From contig NZ_URHZ01000039.1 of assembly GCF_900547735.1 (NCBI RefSeq), positions 1 through 50,297 of the forward strand: 50,297 bases of DNA, written 5' to 3'. Below, one piece after another: positions 16,910 through 25,795 of the stretch. Each line of letters begins with the position of its first letter. Position 1 is the first letter of the stretch. The notes below the pieces were generated by a model. That model made no database searches and had not been told where the DNA came from. It saw nothing but the letters and a program-made list of their open reading frames with translations. The position numbers were made by a program, and so were the translations under genes. Source of the stretch: an uncultured Clostridium sp. (lineage in GTDB: Bacteria > Bacillota > Clostridia > Lachnospirales > Lachnospiraceae).

Positions 16910-18316
16910 ATGGTATTTTCAAGTCTTTTGTTTCTGTTCCGTTTCCTTCCTGTGGCGCTGCTTGCCTACTATGCAGCGCCCCGCAGGTACAGGAACGGGA
17001 TACTGTTTGTAGCAAGCCTGATTTTTTATGGATGGGGGGAGCCGGTTTATATTCTGCTCCTCCTTTTTTCCACGGTTGTTGACTTTATTCACGGGAAACT
17101 TGTTTACCGGTTAAAAGGCGAGGGGAATACTAGAGGCGCGAAGCTTGCCGTAGCATCCTCGGTACTGATTAATCTTTCGCTTCTCTGTATCTTCAAATAT
17201 ACGGATTTTCTGATTGGCGCATGGAACGCCGCGACGGGGGCGGGAGTACCGCTTCTTAACCTGGCGCTTCCCATCGGCATTTCTTTTTACACGTTCCAGA
17301 CCATGTCCTACACGATAGACGTATACAGGGGAAAGGCCGGAGTCCAGACGAGTATTGTGGCCTTCGGCGCCTATGTGGCGATGTTTCCGCAGTTAATTGC
17401 CGGCCCGATCGTGCGCTACAGCACAATCGCCAAGGAACTGACGGAGAGGAAGGAGACGCTTGCCTGCTTTCCGGAGGGCATTGTCCTGTTTGCCGCGGGA
17501 CTGGGGAAGAAAGTACTGTTTGCAAACCAGCTTGGGCAGATTTGGGATGAGATTATTCATATTGCTCCCGATGAGAGAAGCGTCCTGATGGCGTGGATTG
17601 GCGTCTTTGCATTCGGAATGCAGATTTACTTTGATTTTTCCGGTTACTCCGATATGGCCATGGGGCTGGGCCGGATGTTCGGGTTCCATTTTCCGGAGAA
17701 TTTCCACTATCCGTATGAATCGAAGAGCATTACGGAGTTCTGGCGCCGCTGGCATATTTCGCTGGGAACCTGGTTTAAGGAGTACGTCTATTTTCCGCTC
17801 GGCGGAAGCCGGTGCGGCCGGGCGCTTCAGTTTCGGAATATCCTGATTGTCTGGCTGCTCACGGGAATCTGGCATGGAGCCGGGTGGAACTTTCTGCTGT
17901 GGGGGCTTTATTTTGCCGTTCTTTTGTTGGCGGAGAAATTTTTCCTGCACAGCCTGCTGGAAAAATGCCCGTCCTTTATCAGGTGGTTTTACGCGATGTT
18001 TGCCGTCTACATGGGCTGGGTGCTCTTTGCCTTCGATGATATGGGGCAGGGGATTTTATACTTCAGGCAGCTTTTTGGAGCGGCCGGAATAAGCGCGGTC
18101 AATACGAGGACCTTTTATCTCTTTTTTACAAACCTGCTTCTGATGGCTGCTGCGGCAGTCGGAGCCACCTCCCTGCCCGCGTCCTTCTGCAGGGAACATG
18201 TGCAGGAGAAAACGCTTTTTATCCTGGAGCCGCTCTTTGTCTGCACCGTGCTTCTGCTGTCGACGGCTTACCTGGTGAACGCAGGATATAACCCGTTTCT
18301 GTATTTCAGATTTTAG
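16910..18316 (+). CDS. MBOAT-family O-acyltransferase (AlgI/PatA/DltB-like)
   Basis: A 468-residue polytopic membrane protein. Family marks are the hydrophobic start FSSLLFLFRFLP, LPIGISFYTFQTMSYTIDVY (about 120-139), the WRRWHISLGTWFKEYVYFPLGG region (about 278-299), and the invariant catalytic His322 in GIWHGAGWNFLLWG. Proteins of this group move acetyl groups from the cytoplasm across the membrane to an extracellular transferase. The partner is most likely the DHHW protein encoded next, as AlgI works with AlgJ/AlgX on alginate and PatA with PatB on peptidoglycan. The polymer modified here is unknown. Length and domain content are normal for AlgI-type proteins. AAGGAGAG precedes the ATG. 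Confidence 0.88.
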   Translation: MVFSSLLFLFRFLPVALLAYYAAPRRYRNGILFVASLIFYGWGEPVYILLLLFSTVVDFIHGKLVYRLKGEGNTRGAKLAVASSVLINLSLLCIFKYTDFLIGAWNAATGAGVPLLNLALPIGISFYTFQTMSYTIDVYRGKAGVQTSIVAFGAYVAMFPQLIAGPIVRYSTIAKELTERKETLACFPEGIVLFAAGLGKKVLFANQLGQIWDEIIHIAPDERSVLMAWIGVFAFGMQIYFDFSGYSDMAMGLGRMFGFHFPENFHYPYESKSITEFWRRWHISLGTWFKEYVYFPLGGSRCGRALQFRNILIVWLLTGIWHGAGWNFLLWGLYFAVLLLAEKFFLHSLLEKCPSFIRWFYAMFAVYMGWVLFAFDDMGQGILYFRQLFGAAGISAVNTRTFYLFFTNLLLMAAAAVGATSLPASFCREHVQEKTLFILEPLFVCTVLLLSTAYLVNAGYNPFLYFRF

Positions 18317-18410
18317 AAACAGCGGAAAGCAGAACAGTAAAAAGCAGAACAGTAAAAAGAATATCAGTAACATCGGTAAAGAGGACACAGACGGGAGGCG
18401 GTGAGGCGTT
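18317..18410 (+). other. MBOAT-DHHW spacer with short tandem repeat
   Basis: The 94-bp spacer holds two copies of a 15-bp AAGCAGAACAGTAAA unit (about 18331-18359) and a third degenerate one. No terminator or promoter is evident, so the genes are probably one transcript. Confidence 0.4.
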
Positions 18411-19574
18411 TTGAAAAGAAAAGTAATTACAACAGCGGCATTTTTAATTCCGCTCACATGTTTGTCGGTTCTGAGCGCGGCGCTGCCCGCAAAAACCTTT
18501 TCGGAGGAGGAGAACCGGTATCTGGCGGGAAAACCGTCATTTACGCCCGAATCTTTTATGGACGGAAGTTTTGGAAAAAAATATGAGACATGGCTGTCCG
18601 ACCAGTTTCCGTTCAGGGGAACTTTTGTGGCGGCTAAAACCAACGCGGACCGGCTGATTCTAAGGGAAGACGTGAACGGAGTTTATTTTGGAAAAGATCA
18701 CTATTATATAGAAAAAACGGATACCGAGGATTTAATGACGGAGCAGCTGTCACAGAATCTGGATTATCTGGCAGCTGCTGCGGCCGGGTTTACCGCCATG
18801 GCCGGGAAAGAGCATGTGAAAATCATGCTGGTTCCATCCGCATCCCAGGTTCTGACCGGGAAACTTCCGCCCTTTGCGGCTCCCGCCGATCAGGCCGCGG
18901 TGACAAAGCTGGCCCGGGAAAAGATCAGGGAAACGACGGGAGTGGATGACATTCTCCTGGATGTTGAAGGAACACTCAAAAAAGCAGCGGACGAACCGGT
19001 TTATTACAGAACGGATCATCACTGGACGACACTCGGCGCCTATTATGCCTACCGGCTGTACGGGCAGGCAGCCGGGTTTAAACCGTGGGAGCCGGAAGAT
19101 TTTGTGGAAACGGTGGTGTCCTCTGGTTTCCTGGGGACCATCCAGTCAAAACTGGGCATTCATCTGGTTCCGGACGAGATTGCACTGTTCCTCCCGGCAG
19201 CCCCTGTGAAATATAAAGTATTCTATGACGGACTTCCGGAGGCGCATGATTCGCTTTATAATGAAAAGGCGCTGGAGAAAAAAGATCAGTATTCCGTTTT
19301 TCTGGACGGAAACCACGGATGGACAAAAATTGTAAATGAAAAAGCAGGGGAGGAGGCAAAGGGAAAAAAGCTTTTGATTATAAAAGATTCCTATGCCCAC
19401 TCATTTGCTCCCTTTGTCATCAATCATTTTGAGGAAGTTCATATGATAGATCTCAGATATTTTAATATGAAACCGTCTGATTTTGCGAAGAGTCAGGCAA
19501 TTACCGACATTCTTGTGCTTTATCAGATACCAGGATTTGCAAAAGACGGGAATCTCTTCAAGATAGTGCGCTAA
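18411..19574 (+). CDS. DHHW-family extracellular O-acetyltransferase-like protein
   Basis: A 387-residue protein of the AlgJ/AlgX-like SGNH group. An N-terminal signal anchor (about 4-26) places the rest outside the cell. The naming motif YRTDHHWTTLGAYYAY holds Asp-His at 202-204, and IIKDSYAHSF (about 323-332) supplies the Ser nucleophile region. Together they form the expected Ser/His/Asp catalytic set for acetyl transfer to a surface polymer. It follows the MBOAT gene, the usual donor partner. The start is a TTG at 18411 with GTGAGG or GGGAGG upstream, because no closer ATG keeps the signal peptide. The acceptor polymer is not known. Confidence 0.85.
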   Translation: MKRKVITTAAFLIPLTCLSVLSAALPAKTFSEEENRYLAGKPSFTPESFMDGSFGKKYETWLSDQFPFRGTFVAAKTNADRLILREDVNGVYFGKDHYYIEKTDTEDLMTEQLSQNLDYLAAAAAGFTAMAGKEHVKIMLVPSASQVLTGKLPPFAAPADQAAVTKLAREKIRETTGVDDILLDVEGTLKKAADEPVYYRTDHHWTTLGAYYAYRLYGQAAGFKPWEPEDFVETVVSSGFLGTIQSKLGIHLVPDEIALFLPAAPVKYKVFYDGLPEAHDSLYNEKALEKKDQYSVFLDGNHGWTKIVNEKAGEEAKGKKLLIIKDSYAHSFAPFVINHFEEVHMIDLRYFNMKPSDFAKSQAITDILVLYQIPGFAKDGNLFKIVR

Positions 19575-19860
19575 AACTTGACGGATCGCCATTTTCATAC
19601 TAAAATAGACTATATCAAAAAAAAATAATTTTTTTTGGTATACGTGCAATAAAATGCGCATGTGGTGCATTAACTTATTGAACGGATGAAAATCATTTCT
19701 GTTCGGGAGACCAAAACGGATGAAGAACAAACCAAATATCAAGTTACTCGAAATTCCTTGATGCATTACACTCCGTTACGATTCCGCGAAGGCAGTACCC
19801 TACAGAAAATCATTTCAGCAGCAGGTTGACGACAACCAGGGCCTGCAGCTGAGTAAAAAA
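19575..19860 (+). other. Gene-poor stretch after the acetylation operon
   Basis: This 286-bp AT-rich stretch has no convincing gene. A 47-codon frame (19686-19829, ATG to TGA, starting MKIISVRETKTDEEQ) is open but has no ribosome binding site. It may be a remnant of an older gene. Confidence 0.3.
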
Positions 19861-19862
19861 GA

Positions 19863-19894
19863 ACCGGACTGAAAATTTCAGTACCGGTCTTTTT
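19863..19894 (+). terminator. Intrinsic terminator
   Basis: ACCGGACTGAAA and TCAGTACCGGT pair with one bulge and are followed by a run of T. This is the only terminator found downstream of the acetylation operon. Confidence 0.7.
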
Positions 19895-19919
19895 TATATC
19901 ATACGAAGTGCCCATATAA
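19895..19919 (+). repeat. Post-terminator repeat B, degenerate copy
   Basis: ATATCATACGAAGTGCCCATAT resembles the family B palindrome with several changes. It again begins at the end of a terminator T-run. Confidence 0.45.
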
Positions 19920-19926
19920 AAACCTC

Positions 19927-19955
19927 TTGACTTTCCCACTAAAACACGGTATAAA
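19927..19955 (+). promoter_or_regulatory. Predicted sigma-A promoter of the MATE gene
   Basis: TTGACT (19927-19932) and TATAAA (19950-19955) at 17-bp spacing. Confidence 0.65.
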
Positions 19956-20041
19956 CGAGTGGCGCCCATAGAGTGCGGAATTTGGAAAGCACACTTTGCG
20001 GAGTTTTTATTGCCAATCAATGAGGGAGAATTAAGAGAAGT

Positions 20042-21403
20042 ATGAAGATAGAAAATGACCTTGGAAAAGACGACATAAAGAAACTTGTAATCAGAATTGC
20101 GATTCCGTCCATGCTGGCCCAGTTTGTAAATGTGCTTTACAGCGTGGTGGACAGAATGTATATAGGAAATATTGCGGGGATTGGAGAGGTTGCGCTCGCC
20201 GGAGTGGGCATCTGCGGACCGATCGTGACGATGATATCGGCGTTTGCCTCCCTGGTAGGAATCGGCGGTTCGCCGCTTATGAGTATCAGAATGGGCGAGG
20301 GCAATGAGAAAGAGGCAAAAAAGATACTGGCCAACAGTTTTCTGATGCTGGCCGTTATCTCGGTCATCACAACGGCAGCGGCGCTGCTTTTGAAAAACAG
20401 GCTGCTGATGTGGTTTGGCGCGAGTGAAACGATTTTTCCCTATGCCAACGAATACATAACGATTTACCTGATGGGAACCATCTTTGCCCTGATGGCGGTG
20501 GGAATGAACCAGTTTATCATTTGTCAGGGATTTGCCAAAGTGGGAATGAAATCGGTGACTCTGGGAGCCGTTATCAATATTATCCTGGATCCTATTTTTA
20601 TTTTTGGACTTCACATGGGGGTTGCGGGAGCCGCCCTGGCAACGGTTCTGTCGCAGATGGCATCCTGTATTTTTGTGCTTTTGTTCCTGTTTGGGAAGAA
20701 GGTGCCGATTCGGATTGGTTTTGGCGGCTACGAATGGAGAATTATCAGAAAGATTACCGTGCTGGGAATGACGCCGTTTTTGATTATTGCTTTTGACAAT
20801 GTGCTGATTATTGCCCTTAATGCGGCCCTGCAGCATTACGGTGGGGCGGAAGGAGACAAACTCTTAACCTGCGCTACAATTGTCCAGAGTTTTATGCTGA
20901 TGGTGACGATGCCCCTCGGAGGCATCACAGGCGGCACGGAGCCGATCCTCGGATATAATTTCGGAGCAAGACGTTCCGACAGGGTGTTAAGCGCGCAGAA
21001 ATACATTGTAAGCCTGGCACTTGTTTTTACAACGGTTATGTTTGTGGTTTCACAGACTCTGCCCTATTATTTTGCCAGGATTTTTACACAGAACGAAGAA
21101 TACATTTCCCTGACCGTGTGGGCTATCCGAATCTATACGCTGGGAATCATCCCTCTGGCTCTGCAGTATACGGTGGTCGACGGCTTTACAGGAATGGGAG
21201 TCGCCTCCGTGGCCATCTTCCTGTCCATGTTCCGAAAGGTGCTGTATCTGGGCGGAGTGTTCGGACTTCCCATCCTTTTCGGAGTAACCTCCATCTTCTA
21301 TACGGAGATGATTTCCGATTTCGGAGGAACGGTGGTGAGCGTTGCCGTCTATCTGCTTGTGATACGAAAGGTTTTGAAAAGGCGCGAGGAAGGCACATTT
21401 TAA
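20042..21403 (+). CDS. MATE-family efflux transporter
   Basis: A 453-residue membrane protein with about 12 hydrophobic segments in two related halves, the usual MATE build (NorM/DinF class). Such proteins export cationic drugs or metabolites in exchange for Na+ or H+. The N-terminal LVIRIAIPSMLAQFVNVLYS followed by VVDRMYIGNIAG is the typical first helix and loop, and PILGYNFGARRSDRVL the repeat-specific loop of the second half. The start at 20042 has GGGAGAATT upstream, and a vegetative promoter lies 90 bp away. It is single, between the acetylation operon and the convergent DUF4397 gene. The substrate is unknown. Confidence 0.88.
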   Translation: MKIENDLGKDDIKKLVIRIAIPSMLAQFVNVLYSVVDRMYIGNIAGIGEVALAGVGICGPIVTMISAFASLVGIGGSPLMSIRMGEGNEKEAKKILANSFLMLAVISVITTAAALLLKNRLLMWFGASETIFPYANEYITIYLMGTIFALMAVGMNQFIICQGFAKVGMKSVTLGAVINIILDPIFIFGLHMGVAGAALATVLSQMASCIFVLLFLFGKKVPIRIGFGGYEWRIIRKITVLGMTPFLIIAFDNVLIIALNAALQHYGGAEGDKLLTCATIVQSFMLMVTMPLGGITGGTEPILGYNFGARRSDRVLSAQKYIVSLALVFTTVMFVVSQTLPYYFARIFTQNEEYISLTVWAIRIYTLGIIPLALQYTVVDGFTGMGVASVAIFLSMFRKVLYLGGVFGLPILFGVTSIFYTEMISDFGGTVVSVAVYLLVIRKVLKRREEGTF

Positions 21404-21436
21404 TAATAAGATAAATGAGACAGAAGCATTACCGGT

Positions 21437-21480
21437 TATAGTCTGCGGCGGCGCCCTGAGAGGGGTCCCCGCAGACTATA
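21437..21480. terminator. Shared terminator hairpin between convergent genes
   Basis: TATAGTCTGCGG and CCGCAGACTATA form a 12-bp perfect stem between the MATE gene and the convergent DUF4397 gene. Its AT-rich base could serve either strand. Confidence 0.6.
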
Positions 21481-21529
21481 TTTAGGTTACTTCTGTTTTG
21501 TCTTAAAGGAATGATACGGTTTGCCGTTT

Positions 21530-22447
21530 TCAGCGCATATCTTCCACAAGGAGGATTTGGATTGTGTCCGGAGACGGGTTCCAGTTCAGGACATATAAGG
21601 TGTATACCCTGTTTGGATTGAGGTTGATGAAGGTAGAGAGCAGGTTTACTGCCGGACGTGCGGATCTTGCCACGGAGACAGGATAACTTCCCGGGCGGAG
21701 CCTGCTGAAGCTTCCGGCTGTGCCTGGGCGGGTGTTGGTAAAGCTCATTAATCCGTTAGACAGTATTACGTTGACGGCGCCGCTTGCATAAGCCAGGTTG
21801 CAGACACGGAAGCAGGAGTTGCTGAAGCTGGCGCTGCATCCGCCGTCCGTAATAGTGGTCAGGTTCATTCTGTTATTGGAGCTTACAATTGCGATCGTAG
21901 AATTATTGCCGATGAAAACATTCTGCTGCAGGAAGACAAATCCGTTGGCAGCCATAACCGTTACCCTGTGGAATCCTCTGGAATACCTTCTGTAGCGGCT
22001 GACTTCCGCAAAGTCCATGCCGGTCAGGATAACCCGGTTGTCAACTTCCACCGTGAGGCCGGAGAATTCCGGGGAAGCGTTGATAAATCTGGCGTTGACG
22101 TTCTGTGTCGGGAACGGGAAGCAGTTCGGGCAGGGGATGACGGGACCGGGGCCGATTGGGAACCAGTTCGGATTGACGGAGAAATCGGGATCGATGACGT
22201 CGTAATCAGGCATAACGGAGAAATCAGGATCAATTACGTCGTAATCAGGCATAACGGAAAAATCAGGATCGATGACATCGTCCTCCGGCATTACGGAAAA
22301 GTCGGGATCAATCATGCGGTTATCCTGCATAGCGGAAAGTCCGGAGTCAAAGTTTCCGTTATCAGCCGGGGTGGCAATACCGGAAACATTAGAGTCATTC
22401 ATTTCAAAAATATCTGAGTCCGGCGATAGATTCATTTCATGTAACAT
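21530..22447 (-). CDS. DUF4397-domain protein with acidic tandem repeats
   Basis: A 305-residue protein. The N-terminus is acidic and carries four copies of a 13-residue repeat of the type DVIDPDFSVMPDY (about 44-95), then a Pro/Cys-rich linker (NWFPIGPGPVIPCPNCFPFP). From about 116 on it matches the DUF4397 pattern (VNARFINASPEFSGLTVEVD, VILTGMDFAEVSRYRRYSRG, and so on), a beta-sandwich domain found in surface and spore-associated proteins. No signal peptide is seen, as in the two collagen-like proteins of this window, so a cell- or spore-envelope role is possible but unproven. ATG at 22447 is favoured by GAGGTATG upstream; a longer frame to 22543 has no ribosome binding site. Confidence 0.7.
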   Translation of the reverse strand: MLHEMNLSPDSDIFEMNDSNVSGIATPADNGNFDSGLSAMQDNRMIDPDFSVMPEDDVIDPDFSVMPDYDVIDPDFSVMPDYDVIDPDFSVNPNWFPIGPGPVIPCPNCFPFPTQNVNARFINASPEFSGLTVEVDNRVILTGMDFAEVSRYRRYSRGFHRVTVMAANGFVFLQQNVFIGNNSTIAIVSSNNRMNLTTITDGGCSASFSNSCFRVCNLAYASGAVNVILSNGLMSFTNTRPGTAGSFSRLRPGSYPVSVARSARPAVNLLSTFINLNPNRVYTLYVLNWNPSPDTIQILLVEDMR

Positions 22448-22601
22448 ACCATACCTCGTTTTATAAGTGTTTATATTAAAAGTGTATTCATATAACGATA
22501 AAATGAGCATGGACGGCCAAAAACAAAAAGTGACAAAATGCAATAAAATTCAGTCTGTTTTACCTGTAAATTACATAAATTTTACATATTTTACAAAAAG
22601 C

Positions 22602-22631
22602 TTGAAATAGCTATTTTCCCTGTGATATGAT
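22602..22631 (+). promoter_or_regulatory. Predicted sigma-A promoter of the Na/Pi transporter gene
   Basis: TTGAAA (22602-22607) and TATGAT (22626-22631) are separated by 18 bp. Confidence 0.5.
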
Positions 22632-22696
22632 AGAAAAGATCGGCTTTTACCCGGCAGTGCTCCTGCCAAAAAAGCGGACACAGGAGGAGAATTTTT

Positions 22697-24373
22697 ATGT
22701 CGATAAATGACGTAAGCAATCTGTTTACATTTGCCGGAGGCCTTGGCATGTTCCTATATGGTATGCGCATTATGGGTGACGGCATGCAGAAGACGGCCGG
22801 AAGCAAGATGAACCACTTTCTCGGCATGGTAACAAATAACAGGCTTTTGGGGGTAGTCCTGGGAGCATTAATAACGGCAATTCTTCACAGCAGTGCGGCG
22901 ACGACGGTTATGGTGGTCGGTTTCGTCAATGCTGGAATTCTGAATCTGACACAGGCGGTGGGTGTTATCATGGGTGCCAATATCGGTACGACAATCACGG
23001 CCTGGATGGTATCTTTAAATCAGTTAGGAGACGCGTTTACCGTACTTCAGCCGGCCTTTTTCGCGCCGCTGTGCATCGGCATCGGTACGTTCCTGATCGT
23101 ATTTTCCAAAAAGCAGAGGAATAACCTGATCGGTGAGATCGTAATAGGCGTCGGCCTTCTCTTTGTGGGCCTCGAATTTATGAGCGGTGCGATCAACCCC
23201 TATACGGATGCCCCGATCTTTGCAAAGGCATTTGCCGTTATGGGACGGAACCCGATTCTCGGCATTTTAACAGGAGCCCTGGTGACCGCGCTTCTGCAAA
23301 GCTCCACGGCTTCCGTCGGAATTCTTCAGACACTGGCGATGAACGGCGTCGTGACGACGGGGGCGGCCATTTATATCACCCTCGGACAGAATATCGGAAC
23401 GTGTCTTACGGCCATGCTTTCCAGTGCCGGAGCCAACAGGACGGCCAAGAGGGCTGCGGCCATCCATCTGACGTTTAATACGCTGGGAGCCGTTATTTTC
23501 GGTATCGGAATGTATGCGCTGTCCCTGCTTCGGCCGATGATGGCCGGTTCGGGGATTAGTTCCGTCCAGATTTCGATGTTCCATACTATTTTCAATGTGA
23601 CGAATACCCTTCTTTTATATCCGTTTGCCAACCAGCTCGTGAAGATTTCGGGACTGCTTGTAAAGGACGGGGAGCCGGAAGAGGAGAGCAAGGAAGACAG
23701 CCGCGAGATCGAGACGGCGTTCCGCCATCTGGATCAACGTATTTTCGAATCGCCTGTCTTTGCCATTGAGGTGGCTCAGATGGAGACCGTACATATGGGG
23801 CAGATAGCCCTCAATAATATCCGTCTTGCCACAAGCGCCATTTTGAACAGGGATAAGGAGAAGACAAAAGAAGTTTACAGGAATGAGAAGGATATCGACA
23901 GGATGGAAGAGCTTCTGACGGGATATCTTATCAAAGTCAACAACCTGTCCCTGACCGAACACCAGAAGCTCCTGGTCAACAACCTCTTTTACAGCATCAG
24001 CGATATTGAAAGAGTTGGCGACCACTGTGAGAACCTGGCGGAGCAGGCCGATTACATGGAAGAACATAAGGTGGCCTTCTCAGAGACGGGAAGCGCGGAT
24101 TTGAGCGCGATCAGCGAGAAGGTGGTAAAATCCTTCACCCACGCCATTGCGGCCAGACAAACGGGCGATATGGACGATGTGAGGAAGGTGAGCCAGTATG
24201 AGGATGATGTGGATATGCTGGAAGAAGAATTGAGGGATAAACATATTGAACGTCTTTCAAGCGGCCAGTGCGATCCGTCCTCCGGTGTCGTTTTCCTGGA
24301 TATTATCAGTAATCTGGAGAGAATATCAGACCATGCTTATAATCTGGCGGGATATGTGAAAGATGAGATGTAA
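22697..24373 (+). CDS. Na+/phosphate cotransporter with C-terminal PhoU-like domain
   Basis: A 558-residue protein. The N-terminal half (about 5-320) has two inverted Na/Pi-cotransporter repeats, each with the signature turn: LHSSAATTVMVVG (about 63-75) and LQSSTASVGILQT (about 200-212), plus GANIGTTITAW and GQNIGTCLTAM. The C-terminal part (about 345-555) is helical with two PhoU-type repeats (DIERVGDHCENLAEQADYM and NLERISDHAYNLAGYV). This NptA/YjbB-like fusion is common in Firmicutes and moves phosphate with Na+; the PhoU-like part probably regulates transport. AGGAGGAG precedes the ATG. It is monocistronic with a strong terminator. Confidence 0.9.
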   Translation: MSINDVSNLFTFAGGLGMFLYGMRIMGDGMQKTAGSKMNHFLGMVTNNRLLGVVLGALITAILHSSAATTVMVVGFVNAGILNLTQAVGVIMGANIGTTITAWMVSLNQLGDAFTVLQPAFFAPLCIGIGTFLIVFSKKQRNNLIGEIVIGVGLLFVGLEFMSGAINPYTDAPIFAKAFAVMGRNPILGILTGALVTALLQSSTASVGILQTLAMNGVVTTGAAIYITLGQNIGTCLTAMLSSAGANRTAKRAAAIHLTFNTLGAVIFGIGMYALSLLRPMMAGSGISSVQISMFHTIFNVTNTLLLYPFANQLVKISGLLVKDGEPEEESKEDSREIETAFRHLDQRIFESPVFAIEVAQMETVHMGQIALNNIRLATSAILNRDKEKTKEVYRNEKDIDRMEELLTGYLIKVNNLSLTEHQKLLVNNLFYSISDIERVGDHCENLAEQADYMEEHKVAFSETGSADLSAISEKVVKSFTHAIAARQTGDMDDVRKVSQYEDDVDMLEEELRDKHIERLSSGQCDPSSGVVFLDIISNLERISDHAYNLAGYVKDEM

Positions 24374-24412
24374 GAAGATTTATATGGGAAGATGAGTGCA
24401 GGAGCTTTACAA

Positions 24413-24488
24413 TAAAGAAATTTTATAATAAAAAAATTATAATAAAGGAATTTTATAATAGAAGATTTTATAAATAAGAAACCTTATA
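24413..24488 (+). repeat. AT-rich imperfect tandem repeats
   Basis: AATTTTATAATAAA-like units recur four to five times with small changes between the transporter stop and its terminator. No gene is seen in 24374-24490. Confidence 0.45.
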
Positions 24489-24490
24489 AC

Positions 24491-24539
24491 AGGAAACGGC
24501 CGGTGGAAATACAAAAGTATTTACCACCGGCCGTTTCCT
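24491..24539. terminator. Strong terminator hairpin
   Basis: AGGAAACGGCCGGTGG and CCACCGGCCGTTTCCT form a perfect 16-bp stem around a 17-nt loop. It lies between the convergent Na/Pi and TAXI genes and could work on both strands. Confidence 0.8.
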
Positions 24540-24543
24540 ATTA

Positions 24544-24584
24544 TTGAGCGGCAATGAAAAGTTCGTGAAGCGTAATTTTTGTTG
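24544..24584 (+). repeat. Post-terminator repeat A, copy
   Basis: TTGAGCGGCAATGAAAAG continues to GTTCGTGAAGCG and a degenerate right arm. It matches the family A consensus with about four changes and lies just 3' of the terminator in the sense of the Na/Pi gene. Confidence 0.7.
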
Positions 24585-24633
24585 TTTAAGACGCAAACTG
24601 CTCAAGGAGTGTGCTATCGTTATGTAATAAAAG

Positions 24634-25665
24634 TTATTCTTCTTCCAGATAGTTCTTTTCCATATAGTACCGTTCAGAACCCTTATGCAGCGGTATTGCC
24701 AGATCGTTGCAGATAAACCCTTTCTGCGTCAGTGAGGCAAGGGAATCGTGGCTGGCGGCCAGCTGTGGGATAGATTCATCCAGAATTTTTGTAATCTGGT
24801 AGACGAGATCATCATCCATTCTCTCATCGACGCAAAGGAGGCATTTAATACCGAAAGATTCAACGTCTTCGTCCTGGCCCGGATACGTTCCGGCCGGGAT
24901 CACCATTTTATAATAGAAGGAATTCTTTGATAGAATCGTCTTCAGTTCTTCGGGCGTGTACTTCAGTAGACGGCAGGGGATGGTATCTGCAAGTTCGGTC
25001 AGACCGGTGATGGGAATCCCCGCGAAACCGTGTACCGCATCGAGTCCTCCGTCCTCTACGGCAACGGAGCCGGAGCCAAGTCCGGAGTTGACAAGCGTGG
25101 TATTTTTGGAAGTCAGGCCTGCCGCGTCAATAGCAATGCGAGCCGAGAGATCCGTTGTGGACCCCTGGGGACCAATCGCCGCGCTCTTGCCTGCCAGATC
25201 GTGGACGTAAATAAGTCCTGCCGATTCCGGCGCCATCCAGTTGGAAACACTGACATAAATGGCTCCAATAGTGCGGAGGCTTTCAACAGGCCTGTTCTCA
25301 AATTCATGTGTTCCGGTATATGCGGCCAGCGCAACATCCCCGCTCACAAGCCCCATATCAATCTGACCGTCCTCAATCCATTCCACATTGGTAAAGGAAC
25401 CGTTGGAGGCGCTGATATTAATCTTGATATTGGAATCATGCTCACTGATCACCTGGGCAATGGCGTTTCCGACCGGGAACATGGTACCGCCGCTGTCCGC
25501 TGTTCCAATCGTCAAAACCTGAAGTCCGCTTTTCACCTCCTGAGATGTTTCAGAATCGGCGGTGAACGGGGAAATGTCGGAGCTGGCGGAGGAACAACTA
25601 CATAAAGCGGCGGAAAAACCCAGAAGGGCGGTAAAGACTAAAAATTTTGAAAATAAATTTTTCAT
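24634..25665 (-). CDS. TAXI-family TRAP transporter solute-binding lipoprotein
   Basis: A 343-residue extracellular substrate receptor. The signal peptide ends in a lipobox with Cys24 (LCSC). The mature part has the TAXI pattern: LTIGTADSGGTMFPVGNAIA, NGSFTNVEWIEDGQIDMGLV, a KSAAIGPQGSTTDLSARI stretch, and a CLLCVDERMDDDLVYQITKI region near the end. TAXI receptors bind small acids such as glutamate and normally feed a fused DctQM membrane protein. No such gene is next to it. The neighbouring GltS symporter gene, on the same strand upstream, suggests glutamate as ligand, but each has its own promoter. AGGTGA precedes the ATG. Confidence 0.85.
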   Translation of the reverse strand: MKNLFSKFLVFTALLGFSAALCSCSSASSDISPFTADSETSQEVKSGLQVLTIGTADSGGTMFPVGNAIAQVISEHDSNIKINISASNGSFTNVEWIEDGQIDMGLVSGDVALAAYTGTHEFENRPVESLRTIGAIYVSVSNWMAPESAGLIYVHDLAGKSAAIGPQGSTTDLSARIAIDAAGLTSKNTTLVNSGLGSGSVAVEDGGLDAVHGFAGIPITGLTELADTIPCRLLKYTPEELKTILSKNSFYYKMVIPAGTYPGQDEDVESFGIKCLLCVDERMDDDLVYQITKILDESIPQLAASHDSLASLTQKGFICNDLAIPLHKGSERYYMEKNYLEEE

Positions 25666-25758
25666 TTATATATCACCTGTTTGTATTTTATGGTTCAACA
25701 CGGTTGTCTGATGCAGAAGATGAAGAAAAAAATAAGCGAAATCTTTACATCCGTCTAT

Positions 25759-25788
25759 ACTATAACACAGGTGGGGGAATTCGTCCAA
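25759..25788 (-). promoter_or_regulatory. Predicted promoter of the TAXI receptor gene
   Basis: On the minus strand TTGGAC (25788-25783) and TATAGT (25764-25759) are 18 bp apart. It starts just after repeat A. Confidence 0.45.
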
Positions 25789-25795
25789 TGAAACA

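Noticed and set aside
19766..20836. 356-codon open frame antisense to the MATE gene
   Set aside because: The product is His/Asn-rich and shapeless, and it overlaps a clear transporter gene and its promoter.
22448..22560. Sigma-E or sigma-K promoter before the DUF4397 gene
   Set aside because: AATACACT resembles the sigma-E -10 box, but no fitting -35 element lies at the right distance.
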